Assembly: GCF_003584125.1 (NCBI RefSeq)
Contig: NZ_QXFL01000004.1
Coordinates: forward strand, 430,241 to 494,240
Length of the DNA: 64,000 bases
Reading direction: 5' to 3'
Source of the DNA: Aurantiacibacter zhengii
GTDB lineage: Bacteria; Pseudomonadota; Alphaproteobacteria; Sphingomonadales; Sphingomonadaceae
The position numbers were made by a program, and so were the translations under genes. The notes beneath the pieces were generated by a model. It saw nothing but the letters and a program-made list of their open reading frames with translations, had not been told where the DNA came from and did no database searches. Positions 45,181 to 52,737 of the stretch are shown one piece after another. Position 1 is the first letter of the stretch, and each line of letters opens with the position of its first letter.

Positions 45181-45221
45181 GACTCTTGTTGCGGTCGGCG
45201 AGTTCTGTCAGCAATTGCGTG

Positions 45222-46304
45222 ATGCAACTTACAATTACCGATAGCGAAGGCAAACCTCTTGATGCCAAGATCGAGGTGGAGGGTGATGCGATTATAGTCC
45301 ATAGCCGTAGTGGAGCTGGGACCAATGCCCGCAATCCCGACTACCGTCCTGCGCTCGAGGCAATTCTTATGCGCCTTGCTGCTATCGGCGCAAAACCAGC
45401 ATTCTATCTTGATAGCCGTCCAGTTGCACATCTGCCGCTCGAACGACGCCGGATTGCGACGCCGGCAGAACTAACAGGCTCACCGGAGGAGAAGTTCCAG
45501 CACCTTGTGCGCGCTATGAATGCGGGGACAGATAGCCATGGCGCATGGCGCCGCATTCGCCTAATAGTGCCCGGACAGACCCAAACCGAGCTTGCCGACG
45601 CCATTGCATCTTTACCTTCTACTTCGCCCACGCGCTTGCCCGCCGCGCAATTGCGACAGGTCACTGCGAAGCATGTTGAGAAGGCGGTAGCAGACATCGC
45701 TTCGGGAAAGGTCGCGACCAATTTCTCTATGTCGCGAGATTATGACCTCATGGTGGCTGGCGGAATACGTCTCGCGCCAAAGCAAGTTTTCGGGCGCGCG
45801 CTCGAACTGGCTCTTGGGATTGAGGCGTTCCCCGAGCATTTCAGTGCTGGTCTCGGCACACCCTGCTTTCAGGCGCTCGAAGCTGCCGGCTACGCTATTG
45901 TCCCCAAACCGGAAGCATCAATTGCGCTCGCTAACCGAGAACGATCGACGGCATCTATTGATGAGGATCAACCCTCGTCCATGTTCCCTGACGAGGACCG
46001 GAAGTTTGTCGAAGGCAGCGCAAAGCGAGCAAACCATCTGCTCCGCGAACGCAACCGAGCCCTAGTTGCTGAGTTCAAGACTGCATTCCGCGCCAAGCAC
46101 GGTCACTTTCACTGCGAGAACTGCAAGAACGATTGGCGAGATCAATATGGAGAAGCTATCGCCGAAGCCTGTTTCGAGGCCCACCACGCGGTCACCCAGG
46201 TCGCCGATATGTTGGAAGATCACCAAACCACCATTGCAGATTTGCAGCTACTCTGCGCGAATTGTCACCGCGCGGAACATCGAAGAATGAGGTTGAAGAA
46301 ATGA
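45222..46304 (+). CDS. HNH endonuclease-domain protein
   Basis: 360-residue protein. The C-terminal HNH domain holds 'HCENC' (298-301), the His pair in 'CFEAHHAV' (321-322), and 'LLCANCHRAEH' (345-348), so both zinc CxxC pairs and the catalytic His are present. The N-terminal 280 residues are unlike known domains and include 'DAKIEVEGDAIIVHSRSG' and 'GSPEEKFQHLVRAMNAG', perhaps for target recognition. The stop overlaps the PD-(D/E)XK gene in ATGA. This suggests a two-nuclease unit, maybe restriction-like, but no methyltransferase is adjacent. Confidence 0.82.
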   Translation: MQLTITDSEGKPLDAKIEVEGDAIIVHSRSGAGTNARNPDYRPALEAILMRLAAIGAKPAFYLDSRPVAHLPLERRRIATPAELTGSPEEKFQHLVRAMNAGTDSHGAWRRIRLIVPGQTQTELADAIASLPSTSPTRLPAAQLRQVTAKHVEKAVADIASGKVATNFSMSRDYDLMVAGGIRLAPKQVFGRALELALGIEAFPEHFSAGLGTPCFQALEAAGYAIVPKPEASIALANRERSTASIDEDQPSSMFPDEDRKFVEGSAKRANHLLRERNRALVAEFKTAFRAKHGHFHCENCKNDWRDQYGEAIAEACFEAHHAVTQVADMLEDHQTTIADLQLLCANCHRAEHRRMRLKK

Positions 46305-47446
46305 GCGATCTATTCTCCGATCTTTACCGCTTTCGACAGCGCGAAAACAAAAACAATCTCGAAGACTGGCTCACCGAATGCCTCGCAGCAGTGTTACGGG
46401 AACTCAATCGAGACGAATGGCAGAAGTTTCTGATCGAAGTGACCGGTGCCGACCAATTTGCAATAGCCAAATTGCTTAGCGAGGAAATTCCGGAAGTTCG
46501 TACGCAAGTTCAAGCGGGAGGGGGCATCGGCATTCCTGATCTCGTGATTTTTCACCGCGATCAACCTTTCGTTCTCTTTGAGAACAAGGTCGCTCATTCG
46601 GTCAGTGTGCATGAGAATGACGCTGGCGAAGTTGTGAACCAATTACACCGATATGCCCGCTGGCTGGTAAAACAATCGCGGCCAGGCGCCGAGGTTCTTC
46701 ATCTCGTCTTCCTTACCCATTTGACGCGCCCACCGGCGGATTTTGGAGTAATGAAGGCGTCAAATCTTTGCCCGTATGAGGGGATCGCGCGCACCACCGA
46801 AAGTTGGGGACGGATTGCCAGGACTTTAAGTCGGATAACTCGGACTGAGAAGCCTGCAAGTCTTGCCGCAGGTCTTGCTAAAGCCTTTCAGACAATGCTG
46901 GAGAACGAAAACATGGCCAACGAATTTCCCGACACGAACTCATTCGCCGCTCTTCAAATCTTTCTGAAGCAAGGAGCTGCCCTTGAAAACCTCGTAAGCA
47001 GAATGTGGGACGAAGCAGCTGGTGTGGCAAATTCTGGAAAGATGAGCGCTCGAAGGGTTGAGGCAGAATTAGATTACGGCCGTTATTCAGCATCGCGTTA
47101 TGCTAATGCTATTGCATCACCTGCAACGAACAGCGCGTTCTTGATGACAGGTATTTGGTACCCTGAGGTCAAAGATGTCTGGCAAGCAGATGAGCTCGGC
47201 GGATATGAGCCGACCGACCCTCATGTCTTTTTGCTTTTCGCTGATGATAAAGATGACGTGTTCACTTCGATACACGGAGTGCCTGGGGAAGGTTGGCACA
47301 GACCAAATTCAGATTTCCTTGCCTTGCAGCCGCTGTACTCATTCAAGGGGTCGCCGGATTCTCGCGCCGCTTCAATTTTGGAATGGGTTGCTCGAGAAGC
47401 CAAACTACTGCGCCCGTTCCTTCTTGAAAACAATTTAAGTACTTGA
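46301..47446 (+). CDS. PD-(D/E)XK nuclease family protein
   Basis: 381 residues. The nuclease core is seen near the N-terminus: E25 in 'LEDWLTECLAAVL', 'GGIGIPDLVIF' (P79-D80), 'VLFENKVAH' (E94-x-K96), then 'VVNQLHRYARWL' (Q114), as in PD-(D/E)XK superfamily members. The C-terminal 250 residues match nothing I know. The start overlaps the HNH gene stop in ATGA. Its 3' end is 60 bases before the IS3 element. In islands this type of protein is often part of restriction or defence. Confidence 0.8.
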   Translation: MSDLFSDLYRFRQRENKNNLEDWLTECLAAVLRELNRDEWQKFLIEVTGADQFAIAKLLSEEIPEVRTQVQAGGGIGIPDLVIFHRDQPFVLFENKVAHSVSVHENDAGEVVNQLHRYARWLVKQSRPGAEVLHLVFLTHLTRPPADFGVMKASNLCPYEGIARTTESWGRIARTLSRITRTEKPASLAAGLAKAFQTMLENENMANEFPDTNSFAALQIFLKQGAALENLVSRMWDEAAGVANSGKMSARRVEAELDYGRYSASRYANAIASPATNSAFLMTGIWYPEVKDVWQADELGGYEPTDPHVFLLFADDKDDVFTSIHGVPGEGWHRPNSDFLALQPLYSFKGSPDSRAASILEWVAREAKLLRPFLLENNLST

Positions 47447-47506
47447 GCATCATTGCCTTGCTCGTTCTGTTTCGGACCGACTGAGAATTGTACCCTTTTT
47501 ACGGGC

Positions 47507-47532
47507 TGCTCTGCCACCTGAAATGTGGACCA
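47507..47532 (+). repeat. IS3 element left inverted repeat
   Basis: TGCTCTGCCACCTG...GTGGACCA; aligned with the right end it shares 19 positions with one gap. Confidence 0.75.
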
Positions 47533-47587
47533 TTTTTGGATAGAGTTTTCTGCCATATGATTCCTTGGCTGGGCGAGGAGTTTTGGT

Positions 47588-48733
47588 ATGAAGGCATCGA
47601 AGTTCACGGACGCGCAGAAGGCGTCCGTCGTGAAGCAGGGCGAAGAAGGCACTCCGGTCGCTGAGATCTGCCGCAAGGCGGGGATCAGCCAGGCGACCTA
47701 CTTCAACTGGAAGAAGAAATACGCGGGGCTGATGCCGCCGGAGATGCGGCGGCTGCGTGCGCTCGAGGATGAGAACGGGCGATTGAAGAAGATCGTGGCC
47801 GATCTGACGCTTGATCGCGATGCTGCAGGACGTTATCCGCCGAAAGCTCTGAGGCCGGATCGGAAGCGCGAGCTGGTCGACGGGATGCTGGCGGACTGGG
47901 GCGTGTCGATCCGGAGGGCCTGCCGAGCTCTGTCGTTCGACACTTCCAGTTATCACTACAAGTCCCGTCGCACCGATCCGGCCTTTCTGAAAAACCGTAT
48001 CAAGGAGATCTGCGAGACGCATGTCCGCTACGGCTATCGGCGGGTCTATTACATCCTGCGCCGGGACGGTTGGTGCGTGAACCTGAAGAAGGTCTGCAGG
48101 CTTTACAGGGAGTTGGGCTTGCAGCTGCGCAACAAGACGCCCAAGCGGCGGGTTAAGGCGAAGCTAAGAGAAGACCGCGCACCAGCAATCAGGCCGAACG
48201 ATGTCTGGGCGATGGACTTTTTGCACGACCAGCTGGCGACGGGTCGCAAGCTGCGCATCCTGACGGTGGTCGATACGTTCTCGCGGCTCTCACCGGTAAT
48301 CGATCCCCGGTTCAGCTACCGGGGCGAGAATGTGGTCGCTACGCTGGACGCGACTTGCCGGAAGATCGGCTACCCGAAGACGATACGAGTGGACAATGGC
48401 AGTGAATTTATCTCTCGGGACATGGATCTGTGGGCTTACCAGCGCGGCGTGATCCTCGACTTCTCCCGCCCTGGCAAGCGCACAGACAATGCGTTCATCG
48501 AAGCGTGCAACAGCAAGCTGCGAAGCGAGTGGCTGAACGCCCACTGGTTCCTGAACCTGCAAGACGCTTGCGAAAAGCTGGAGGCTTGGCGTAGACACTA
48601 CAACGAAGAGCGACCGCACAGCGCGATCGGGAATATCCCCCCGATCATGCTGGCAAACTCAGCCGGTGAAACCAGCCCACCGGACTTGGGAAAGGCGGAA
48701 AACTCCAGATCTGAGTGGTCCAAGGTTGGGTAG
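47588..48733 (+). CDS. IS3/IS407 transposase, OrfA and OrfB in one frame
   Basis: 381 residues. OrfA region: 'SKFTDAQKASVVKQGEEGTPVAEICRKAGISQATYFNWKKKYAG', an HTH plus leucine zipper. OrfB region: the DDE integrase core with 'PNDVWAMDFLHDQ' (D), 'TIRVDNGSEF' (D) and 'DNAFIEACNSKL' (E). In the relatives I know, OrfA ends '...LDREMLQDVIRRKL' and OrfB is reached by a -1 frameshift. Here the text at 47815-47830 lacks two bases, so OrfA runs straight into OrfB as '...LDRDAAGRYPPKAL'. The fused protein would be made without frameshifting. Confidence 0.9.
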   Translation: MKASKFTDAQKASVVKQGEEGTPVAEICRKAGISQATYFNWKKKYAGLMPPEMRRLRALEDENGRLKKIVADLTLDRDAAGRYPPKALRPDRKRELVDGMLADWGVSIRRACRALSFDTSSYHYKSRRTDPAFLKNRIKEICETHVRYGYRRVYYILRRDGWCVNLKKVCRLYRELGLQLRNKTPKRRVKAKLREDRAPAIRPNDVWAMDFLHDQLATGRKLRILTVVDTFSRLSPVIDPRFSYRGENVVATLDATCRKIGYPKTIRVDNGSEFISRDMDLWAYQRGVILDFSRPGKRTDNAFIEACNSKLRSEWLNAHWFLNLQDACEKLEAWRRHYNEERPHSAIGNIPPIMLANSAGETSPPDLGKAENSRSEWSKVG

Positions 48734-48740
48734 CAGTGCA
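48716..48740 (-). repeat. IS3 element right inverted repeat
   Basis: TGGTCCAAGGTTGGGTAGCAGTGCA; the reverse complement begins TGCACTGC, as the left end begins TGCTCTGC. Confidence 0.75.
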
Positions 48741-48772
48741 CCCGATTTGACTTAACTATTCCCCCTCGCTTT

Positions 48773-49756
48773 ATGGGGTTAGTGTACAATCCTAGGAGAC
48801 TGGAGTTGCGGATTTTACTATTTTTTATCGGGGCGTTCTTTGTAGCAGCACCCGTTTCCGCTCAGTGGCCCCCCGCCTCTCCGCTAATCGATGGCGCTTG
48901 TTCGACAGGAGTATCGAACGCAGGGCATGTGATTGCGACCGCTATTATGGATTCAGATAAGTCGGTAGCACTTTTAATAGCCATAGGTGGAAAGCGAGAG
49001 AAAACGTTCGCCTTGTATTTCAGTGACGGAACAACTCAGGTGCTGGCTTACAATAGAAGCGACCAAAGAGTAGATTTTGATCTTTCAGAAGAGGCATTGA
49101 ACGCCTTCCGAGCTAGCGACAGCTTTCGCTTGTACGAACATAACAGAGGCTGGATTACCGCGCCTCTCTCACTTTCGGGAAGTAGCCAAGCTCTTGATTC
49201 TCTCTACGAATGCGTAGAGGCTATAGCTCGCGAAGAAGCCGATACAGTGGCAAGTCAGATTGGCGATACGATTCCGCCCTTTTCTCTTCATGGAATTGAG
49301 TCCGGGATGCTAAAATCCGAAGCTATTCGGATTCTTGAGGATGCGAACTTCACGGTCTCAGACCGTACATTCCAGATTGAATCTCTAGGACCTGAAGGAG
49401 AGAGACTAGTCGTTAACTTCGAGTATTCTTCGGAAGAGAGTATTGTAGACGATTTTTTTGTCGTCATGCCGGGATCCGGTACCACCATGGATGAAAGCTT
49501 GAGGGAACTTGAGAGAAAATACGGAGATCATAGTGCAGTGCATGCTTTGGTTGGCTACAAAATCTGGTATCGCACGCAAGAAGGGCAAATCCTACGCGAG
49601 TTAGGTCAACAGAGTCTTTGTCCGGATTTCGCCGGCTCTCGCCTATCACTCCAGCCATCGGGACAAGGAACGGCGAATTCAAACCATGCGACTACAGCGA
49701 CTGCCGAATCTATCATTAGATACGAGATCGCAGTGAATGACTGCTGGAGGAGTTGA
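48773..49756 (+). CDS. Secreted protein of unknown function
   Basis: 327 residues with a signal peptide (hydrophobic 'ILLFFIGAFFVAAPVSAQ' after a short basic tail). The mature chain has 'IDGACSTGVSNAGHVIATA' and a repeated Cys pattern ('CSTG', 'YECVEAIA', 'LCPDF', 'DCWRS'), suggestive of disulphides. 'GIESGMLKSEAIRILEDANFTVSDRTF' may be a PASTA-like or short-repeat unit. No family recognised. The base composition is low-GC, unlike the host, so it is island cargo. Confidence 0.6.
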   Translation: MGLVYNPRRLELRILLFFIGAFFVAAPVSAQWPPASPLIDGACSTGVSNAGHVIATAIMDSDKSVALLIAIGGKREKTFALYFSDGTTQVLAYNRSDQRVDFDLSEEALNAFRASDSFRLYEHNRGWITAPLSLSGSSQALDSLYECVEAIAREEADTVASQIGDTIPPFSLHGIESGMLKSEAIRILEDANFTVSDRTFQIESLGPEGERLVVNFEYSSEESIVDDFFVVMPGSGTTMDESLRELERKYGDHSAVHALVGYKIWYRTQEGQILRELGQQSLCPDFAGSRLSLQPSGQGTANSNHATTATAESIIRYEIAVNDCWRS

Positions 49757-49941
49757 TGTCCGGGCAAAACAAGTCACCAGGGTGTAGGTCTCTGCAACGA
49801 ATTCAAGATTTCGCTTCATTCAACTTCTCCCGGTTTCCCTGCGCCGTCGGTCAGGAAAACCTTCTACGTGAAGTTAGCAATGAATATCCTGCGCAACAAA
49901 GATGGCTATTAGGTGATCAGCTTTTAATCCTTGGACACTGA
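49756..49941 (+). CDS. Possible short ORF (61 aa), weak
   Basis: Starts at ATG 49756, overlapping the preceding stop (TGATG), and ends TGA at 49941. The peptide 'MSGQNKSPGCRSLQRIQDFASFNFSRF...' has no family I know. Coupling is the only support; it could equally be chance. Confidence 0.25.
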   Translation: MSGQNKSPGCRSLQRIQDFASFNFSRFPCAVGQENLLREVSNEYPAQQRWLLGDQLLILGH

Positions 49942-49954
49942 CTGGGCACATGAT

Positions 49955-50134
49955 TCACGGCCTTATCACTTCGATACTGAGCTCTAGCAGCCTAATCGCC
50001 TGAGTGATCGCGTTTGACACTTTGCAGTTATCACCGTGCAGGGCAGCTTGTGCGTCCTGCTTCAGAATAGCTAGCTTTTCGGATGGTGGAATTGGTGTAG
50101 GTTCGATCTTCAGTACTTCATCGGTTTCGCTGTT
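49955..50134 (-). pseudogene. Start-less 59-codon frame after the serine recombinase
   Basis: On the minus strand an open frame runs from just after a TAG near the recombinase stop to TGA at 49955: '...ETDEVLKIEPTPIPPSEKLAILKQDAQAALHGDNCKVSNAITQAIRLLELSIEVIRP'-like. It has no ATG or GTG near its 5' end and overlaps the recombinase tail in another frame. It may be a frameshifted extension of that protein or the remnant of a second gene. Low confidence. Confidence 0.3.
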
Positions 50135-50696
50135 CTACTCGCTGTATAACGGATCGGCTGACGTCGAGCTCCTTCGCCACCGTTGCCAATGAGTGGCCTT
50201 CAGCTCGCAATCTCAATGCTTCTTTTTCCTGGTCATCGCTAAGCGCACGCGGCCGTCCCAACTTCTTGCCTTCTGCCTTTGCACGTTTGAGCCCGGCCTG
50301 GGTCCGCTCGACCAGCAAGTCGCGCTCAAACTCTGCCACGGCGTTGATCACCGACATGGTCATTTTGCCAGCGGCGCTCGTGAGGTCCACACCACCAAGC
50401 GCCAGGCAATGAACTCTCACTTTCTCCTCGGCCAGATGCTCGACTGTGGTTCGAACATCCATGGCGTTGCGCCCCAATCGATCCAGCTTGGTAACAATCA
50501 GCACATCGTCCCAGTCGAGCTTTTGCATCAATCGGTTGAAGCCGGGGCGCTGCATAGCAGGCACCGAGCCTGAAATTGTCTCTTCCACGGTGCGGCGAGG
50601 TTCGACCAGGAAACCAGCAGCTGCAATTTCCGCGATCTGGTTCTGGGTTGTCTGCTCGCTGGTACTGACGCGGCAGTATGCAAATATTCGCGACAT
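50118..50696 (-). CDS. Serine recombinase (resolvase/invertase type)
   Basis: 192 residues. N-terminal resolvase domain with the nucleophile in 'AYCRVSTSEQTTQNQ' (Ser11/13), then 'VLIVTKLDRLGRNAMD' and 'MTMSVINAVAEFERDLLVERT' typical of Pin/Tn3 resolvases. The C-terminal helix-turn-helix is 'GHSLATVAKELDVSRSVIQRVEQ'. Start at 50696. Candidate res repeats lie directly upstream. No transposase of Tn3 type is nearby, so it may be an orphan resolvase of the island. Confidence 0.93.
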   Translation of the reverse strand: MSRIFAYCRVSTSEQTTQNQIAEIAAAGFLVEPRRTVEETISGSVPAMQRPGFNRLMQKLDWDDVLIVTKLDRLGRNAMDVRTTVEHLAEEKVRVHCLALGGVDLTSAAGKMTMSVINAVAEFERDLLVERTQAGLKRAKAEGKKLGRPRALSDDQEKEALRLRAEGHSLATVAKELDVSRSVIQRVEQRNR

Positions 50697-50709
50697 GGCC
50701 TTTCTCCTC

Positions 50710-50749
50710 GTATCGAAAGTGTGTCACGAAACAAATTAGTGTATCGAAA
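50710..50749. promoter_or_regulatory. Candidate resolvase (res-like) binding repeats
   Basis: GTATCGAAA occurs twice as a direct repeat at 50710-50718 and 50741-50749, 31 bases apart, immediately upstream of the recombinase start. Such spaced repeats are where resolvase dimers bind. The rest of 50697-51064 holds no other gene that I can support. Confidence 0.35.
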
Positions 50750-50857
50750 AGCGTAAGCCTATATTTGGAGCAGGATGCAGCGGGCCTCTAGAGCGGCTCG
50801 AAACCGCTCCTTTCCGAGCGACCGCTTAAGAAGCAGAAAGCATCTGCGCGAAGTCCA

Positions 50858-50922
50858 ATGTCCGCTGTGCGCCCCAGTTTCTGGCGTTCAATCAGCTCGG
50901 CTGTTCGCGGGTAAGCGGACAT
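50858..50922. repeat. Inverted repeat with 49-base loop
   Basis: ATGTCCGC (50858-50865) pairs with GCGGACAT (50915-50922). It could be an IS remnant or a repeat family; its purpose is unclear. Confidence 0.3.
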
Positions 50923-51064
50923 AAGCGTCCGACCTACCCGGTTCAAAAAAGCTCTCAATGAAGCAGGGTCTGAGCGAGACATCACTGGCCTGATGTCGGC
51001 TCACTTAACTTAATGCCTTCCTTCGTCGGCTTATAGTATAGGGTCGAGAGTTGCAGCTTTTTGG

Positions 51065-51358
51065 TCAGAGGCAGGCTTTGAACGAGAACTTTTCGGTCGA
51101 ACCATCGACTCGGTTGATCCAAAAGCACCGTGTTCCAAAGTCCGCCGAACGAATGCTAAAGCTATCCACGCCAGCTCCAATTTTCTCTGATGCTTCAGGG
51201 TGGCGATCTAATAATAGCCTGAGGACGGTTTCATCTTCTTGCGATACTTTGTCTGCAAGATCGTACCTGTAGAGCATCTCTCTGAAAAAGTTCTGAGCAT
51301 CTCCTTTCCTGGCAAAGTGATGCTTTCCAATCGTGAGGGGCTTCGCTGGCATAATCAA
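51065..51358 (-). CDS. DUF3223 family protein
   Basis: 97 residues, matching DUF3223 with 'DAQNFFREMLYRYDLADKVSQEDETVLRLLLDRHPEASEKIGAGVDSFSIR' and 'TRCFWINRVDGSTEKFSFKACL'. This domain occurs in plants (DCL proteins) and in bacterial islands, often near restriction or defence genes. It overlaps the HamB-like gene by four bases, so it is probably the last gene of the same operon. Confidence 0.8.
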   Translation of the reverse strand: MIMPAKPLTIGKHHFARKGDAQNFFREMLYRYDLADKVSQEDETVLRLLLDRHPEASEKIGAGVDSFSIRSADFGTRCFWINRVDGSTEKFSFKACL

Positions 51359-52737
51359 CTCCGGCTGGGATCTTCCAATGGCACTTTCTCTAACACCTCT
51401 TTTGCGATGAGGTTTGGAATGTTCATCCCTTCGAACTCAGGCGAATACCTACGAATCCAACTGAGGCAGCCGTCTCTGTCGAGGTCATCCTGTGCAATCT
51501 TCTCATAGAGTTCGACCGCAGTCATTCGGGAGAGCCCTAGCTCCATTAGTGAAAGCAGCGTCTTGCTCGACACGCCAAATTCCAAGGCAACACCAATATC
51601 AAACTCTTCGTCGATCAGGTCAGAACGCTCAATTTCAACGAGATGATAGTTGAGGACATCGACGTAGGAAGACAGGTATTTGGGAGCCTTGAACCGCGCC
51701 GTTTGCTCAACAATTTCCAGTGTCTCACGGATGAGATTGGGTAGCCGGTATGAGCGCCCATTCCGCTTTTGATAGTCGATACGGTTTCGGATAATCGCGG
51801 CAAGAGAATACCCCTTTAGCCACTCGACAACGATCAACGAATGAAGGGGAATTAAACCAGGCGGCAGAAAGACGGGTACGACGTTCGCATTGACCCGTTC
51901 CATGATCGTTACGAAGCGATCATAAGCATCCACGCTTTCGGACGGCACGCCGCGCTCTACCAAAGGGGCGAGCTGGTAATCTCGATGGACTGCCTTTCGA
52001 GCCAAATCTGCAAGATCAAGAAGCTCTTGATCCTTTTTATCTTGCTCGTCGAGTATCGAATGGACTGAGACGTTTTCGGTATCCTTGAGGAGGGTCTTCA
52101 ACTCGCTTTCGATTTCTGTGACCAGTGCTCGCGTCGGTGCAAGGTAGACTGCGACGCGGTTTTCTGATGTGCGAACGTAATTGTTGAGCCATTGCAGTAT
52201 CAGGAATGTCTTTCCCGATGCGGTCTGTGCGGAGGCCGAAACCCAAGTGTCTTCTGTCGTGGCACCGGACCAAAGCTTTTGTTGAAAGTCGTTGACGGTC
52301 AACCAAGAACCATCCGTTTCGACAAGAACCGAATCCTCCATCTCGCGGCGAAGCGCTTCAAGGCGCATTGAAAAACCGAGCCGCTCATTCCTGTTTGCTT
52401 TCACAAGTTCTCGGTCTTCGGCTAACTTAGCTGCCCTATGGTTGGACAGCTTTTCTAGCAAGACGGCTCCGGCGTCCCTCACTTCGATTTCCGTCGACAG
52501 CGAGATAGCCGCGGTAGCGATGCGCAAAGCCGCCTCCTGGTGTTTCCGCGTTTGAGACTTGGCCAAAATGCTTGCAGCTAAGAGCAGGCGGTTCCAATCG
52601 CAGGTCCGCTCGCCATCTTCCCGGTCAACTTCAGTTATGTTGTCAATTTCTAATGCTACCGTGATTTGGGTAATCGCTTCGATCTCCTTCGAAAGCGCTT
52701 CATCGACTAGCCAGTCGAATAACTCCTCACTTTTCAT
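51355..52737 (-). CDS. HamB-like helicase, internally shortened (Hachiman partner)
   Basis: 460 residues, about half the length I expect of a HamB helicase. The N-terminal half is helical and ends with Walker A 'SAQTASGKT' (169-177) and a motif-Ia-like 'APTRALVTE' (200-208). Twenty residues later comes '...DLARKAVHRDYQLAPLVERGV' (245-264), which in relatives precedes motifs IV-VI, but these do not follow. No DEAH/DExH box and no Q/GRAGR-type motif VI is seen. The C-terminal part ('ALEFGVSSKTLLSLMELGLSR') is helicase-accessory-like. It overlaps the HamA-like gene by 11 bases. It may be a decayed gene or a non-helicase variant. Confidence 0.65.
   Translation of the reverse strand: MKSEELFDWLVDEALSKEIEAITQITVALEIDNITEVDREDGERTCDWNRLLLAASILAKSQTRKHQEAALRIATAAISLSTEIEVRDAGAVLLEKLSNHRAAKLAEDRELVKANRNERLGFSMRLEALRREMEDSVLVETDGSWLTVNDFQQKLWSGATTEDTWVSASAQTASGKTFLILQWLNNYVRTSENRVAVYLAPTRALVTEIESELKTLLKDTENVSVHSILDEQDKKDQELLDLADLARKAVHRDYQLAPLVERGVPSESVDAYDRFVTIMERVNANVVPVFLPPGLIPLHSLIVVEWLKGYSLAAIIRNRIDYQKRNGRSYRLPNLIRETLEIVEQTARFKAPKYLSSYVDVLNYHLVEIERSDLIDEEFDIGVALEFGVSSKTLLSLMELGLSRMTAVELYEKIAQDDLDRDGCLSWIRRYSPEFEGMNIPNLIAKEVLEKVPLEDPSRS

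Larger units (their letters stand above)
47507..48740 (+). mobile_element. IS3 family (IS407 group) insertion sequence
   Basis: 1234 bases bounded by imperfect inverted repeats: IRL 47507-47532 and IRR 48716-48740 (TGC..CTGC.ACC...GGACCA pattern; 19 matches by my alignment). Size and ends are as expected for IS407-type elements (about 1.24 kb, 5'-TG...CA-3'). The flanking four bases (GGGC and CCCG) are not a direct repeat, so no target duplication is visible. It carries one fused transposase gene. Confidence 0.85.

Noticed and set aside
47503..48744. Target-site duplication around the IS3 element
   Set aside because: Flanking bases GGGC and CCCG do not match as a direct repeat.
50788..50985. 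65-codon minus-strand frame (MMSRSDPASLRAFLNRVG...)
   Set aside because: It lies over the ATGTCCGC/GCGGACAT repeat, has no ribosome site that I trust, and matches nothing.
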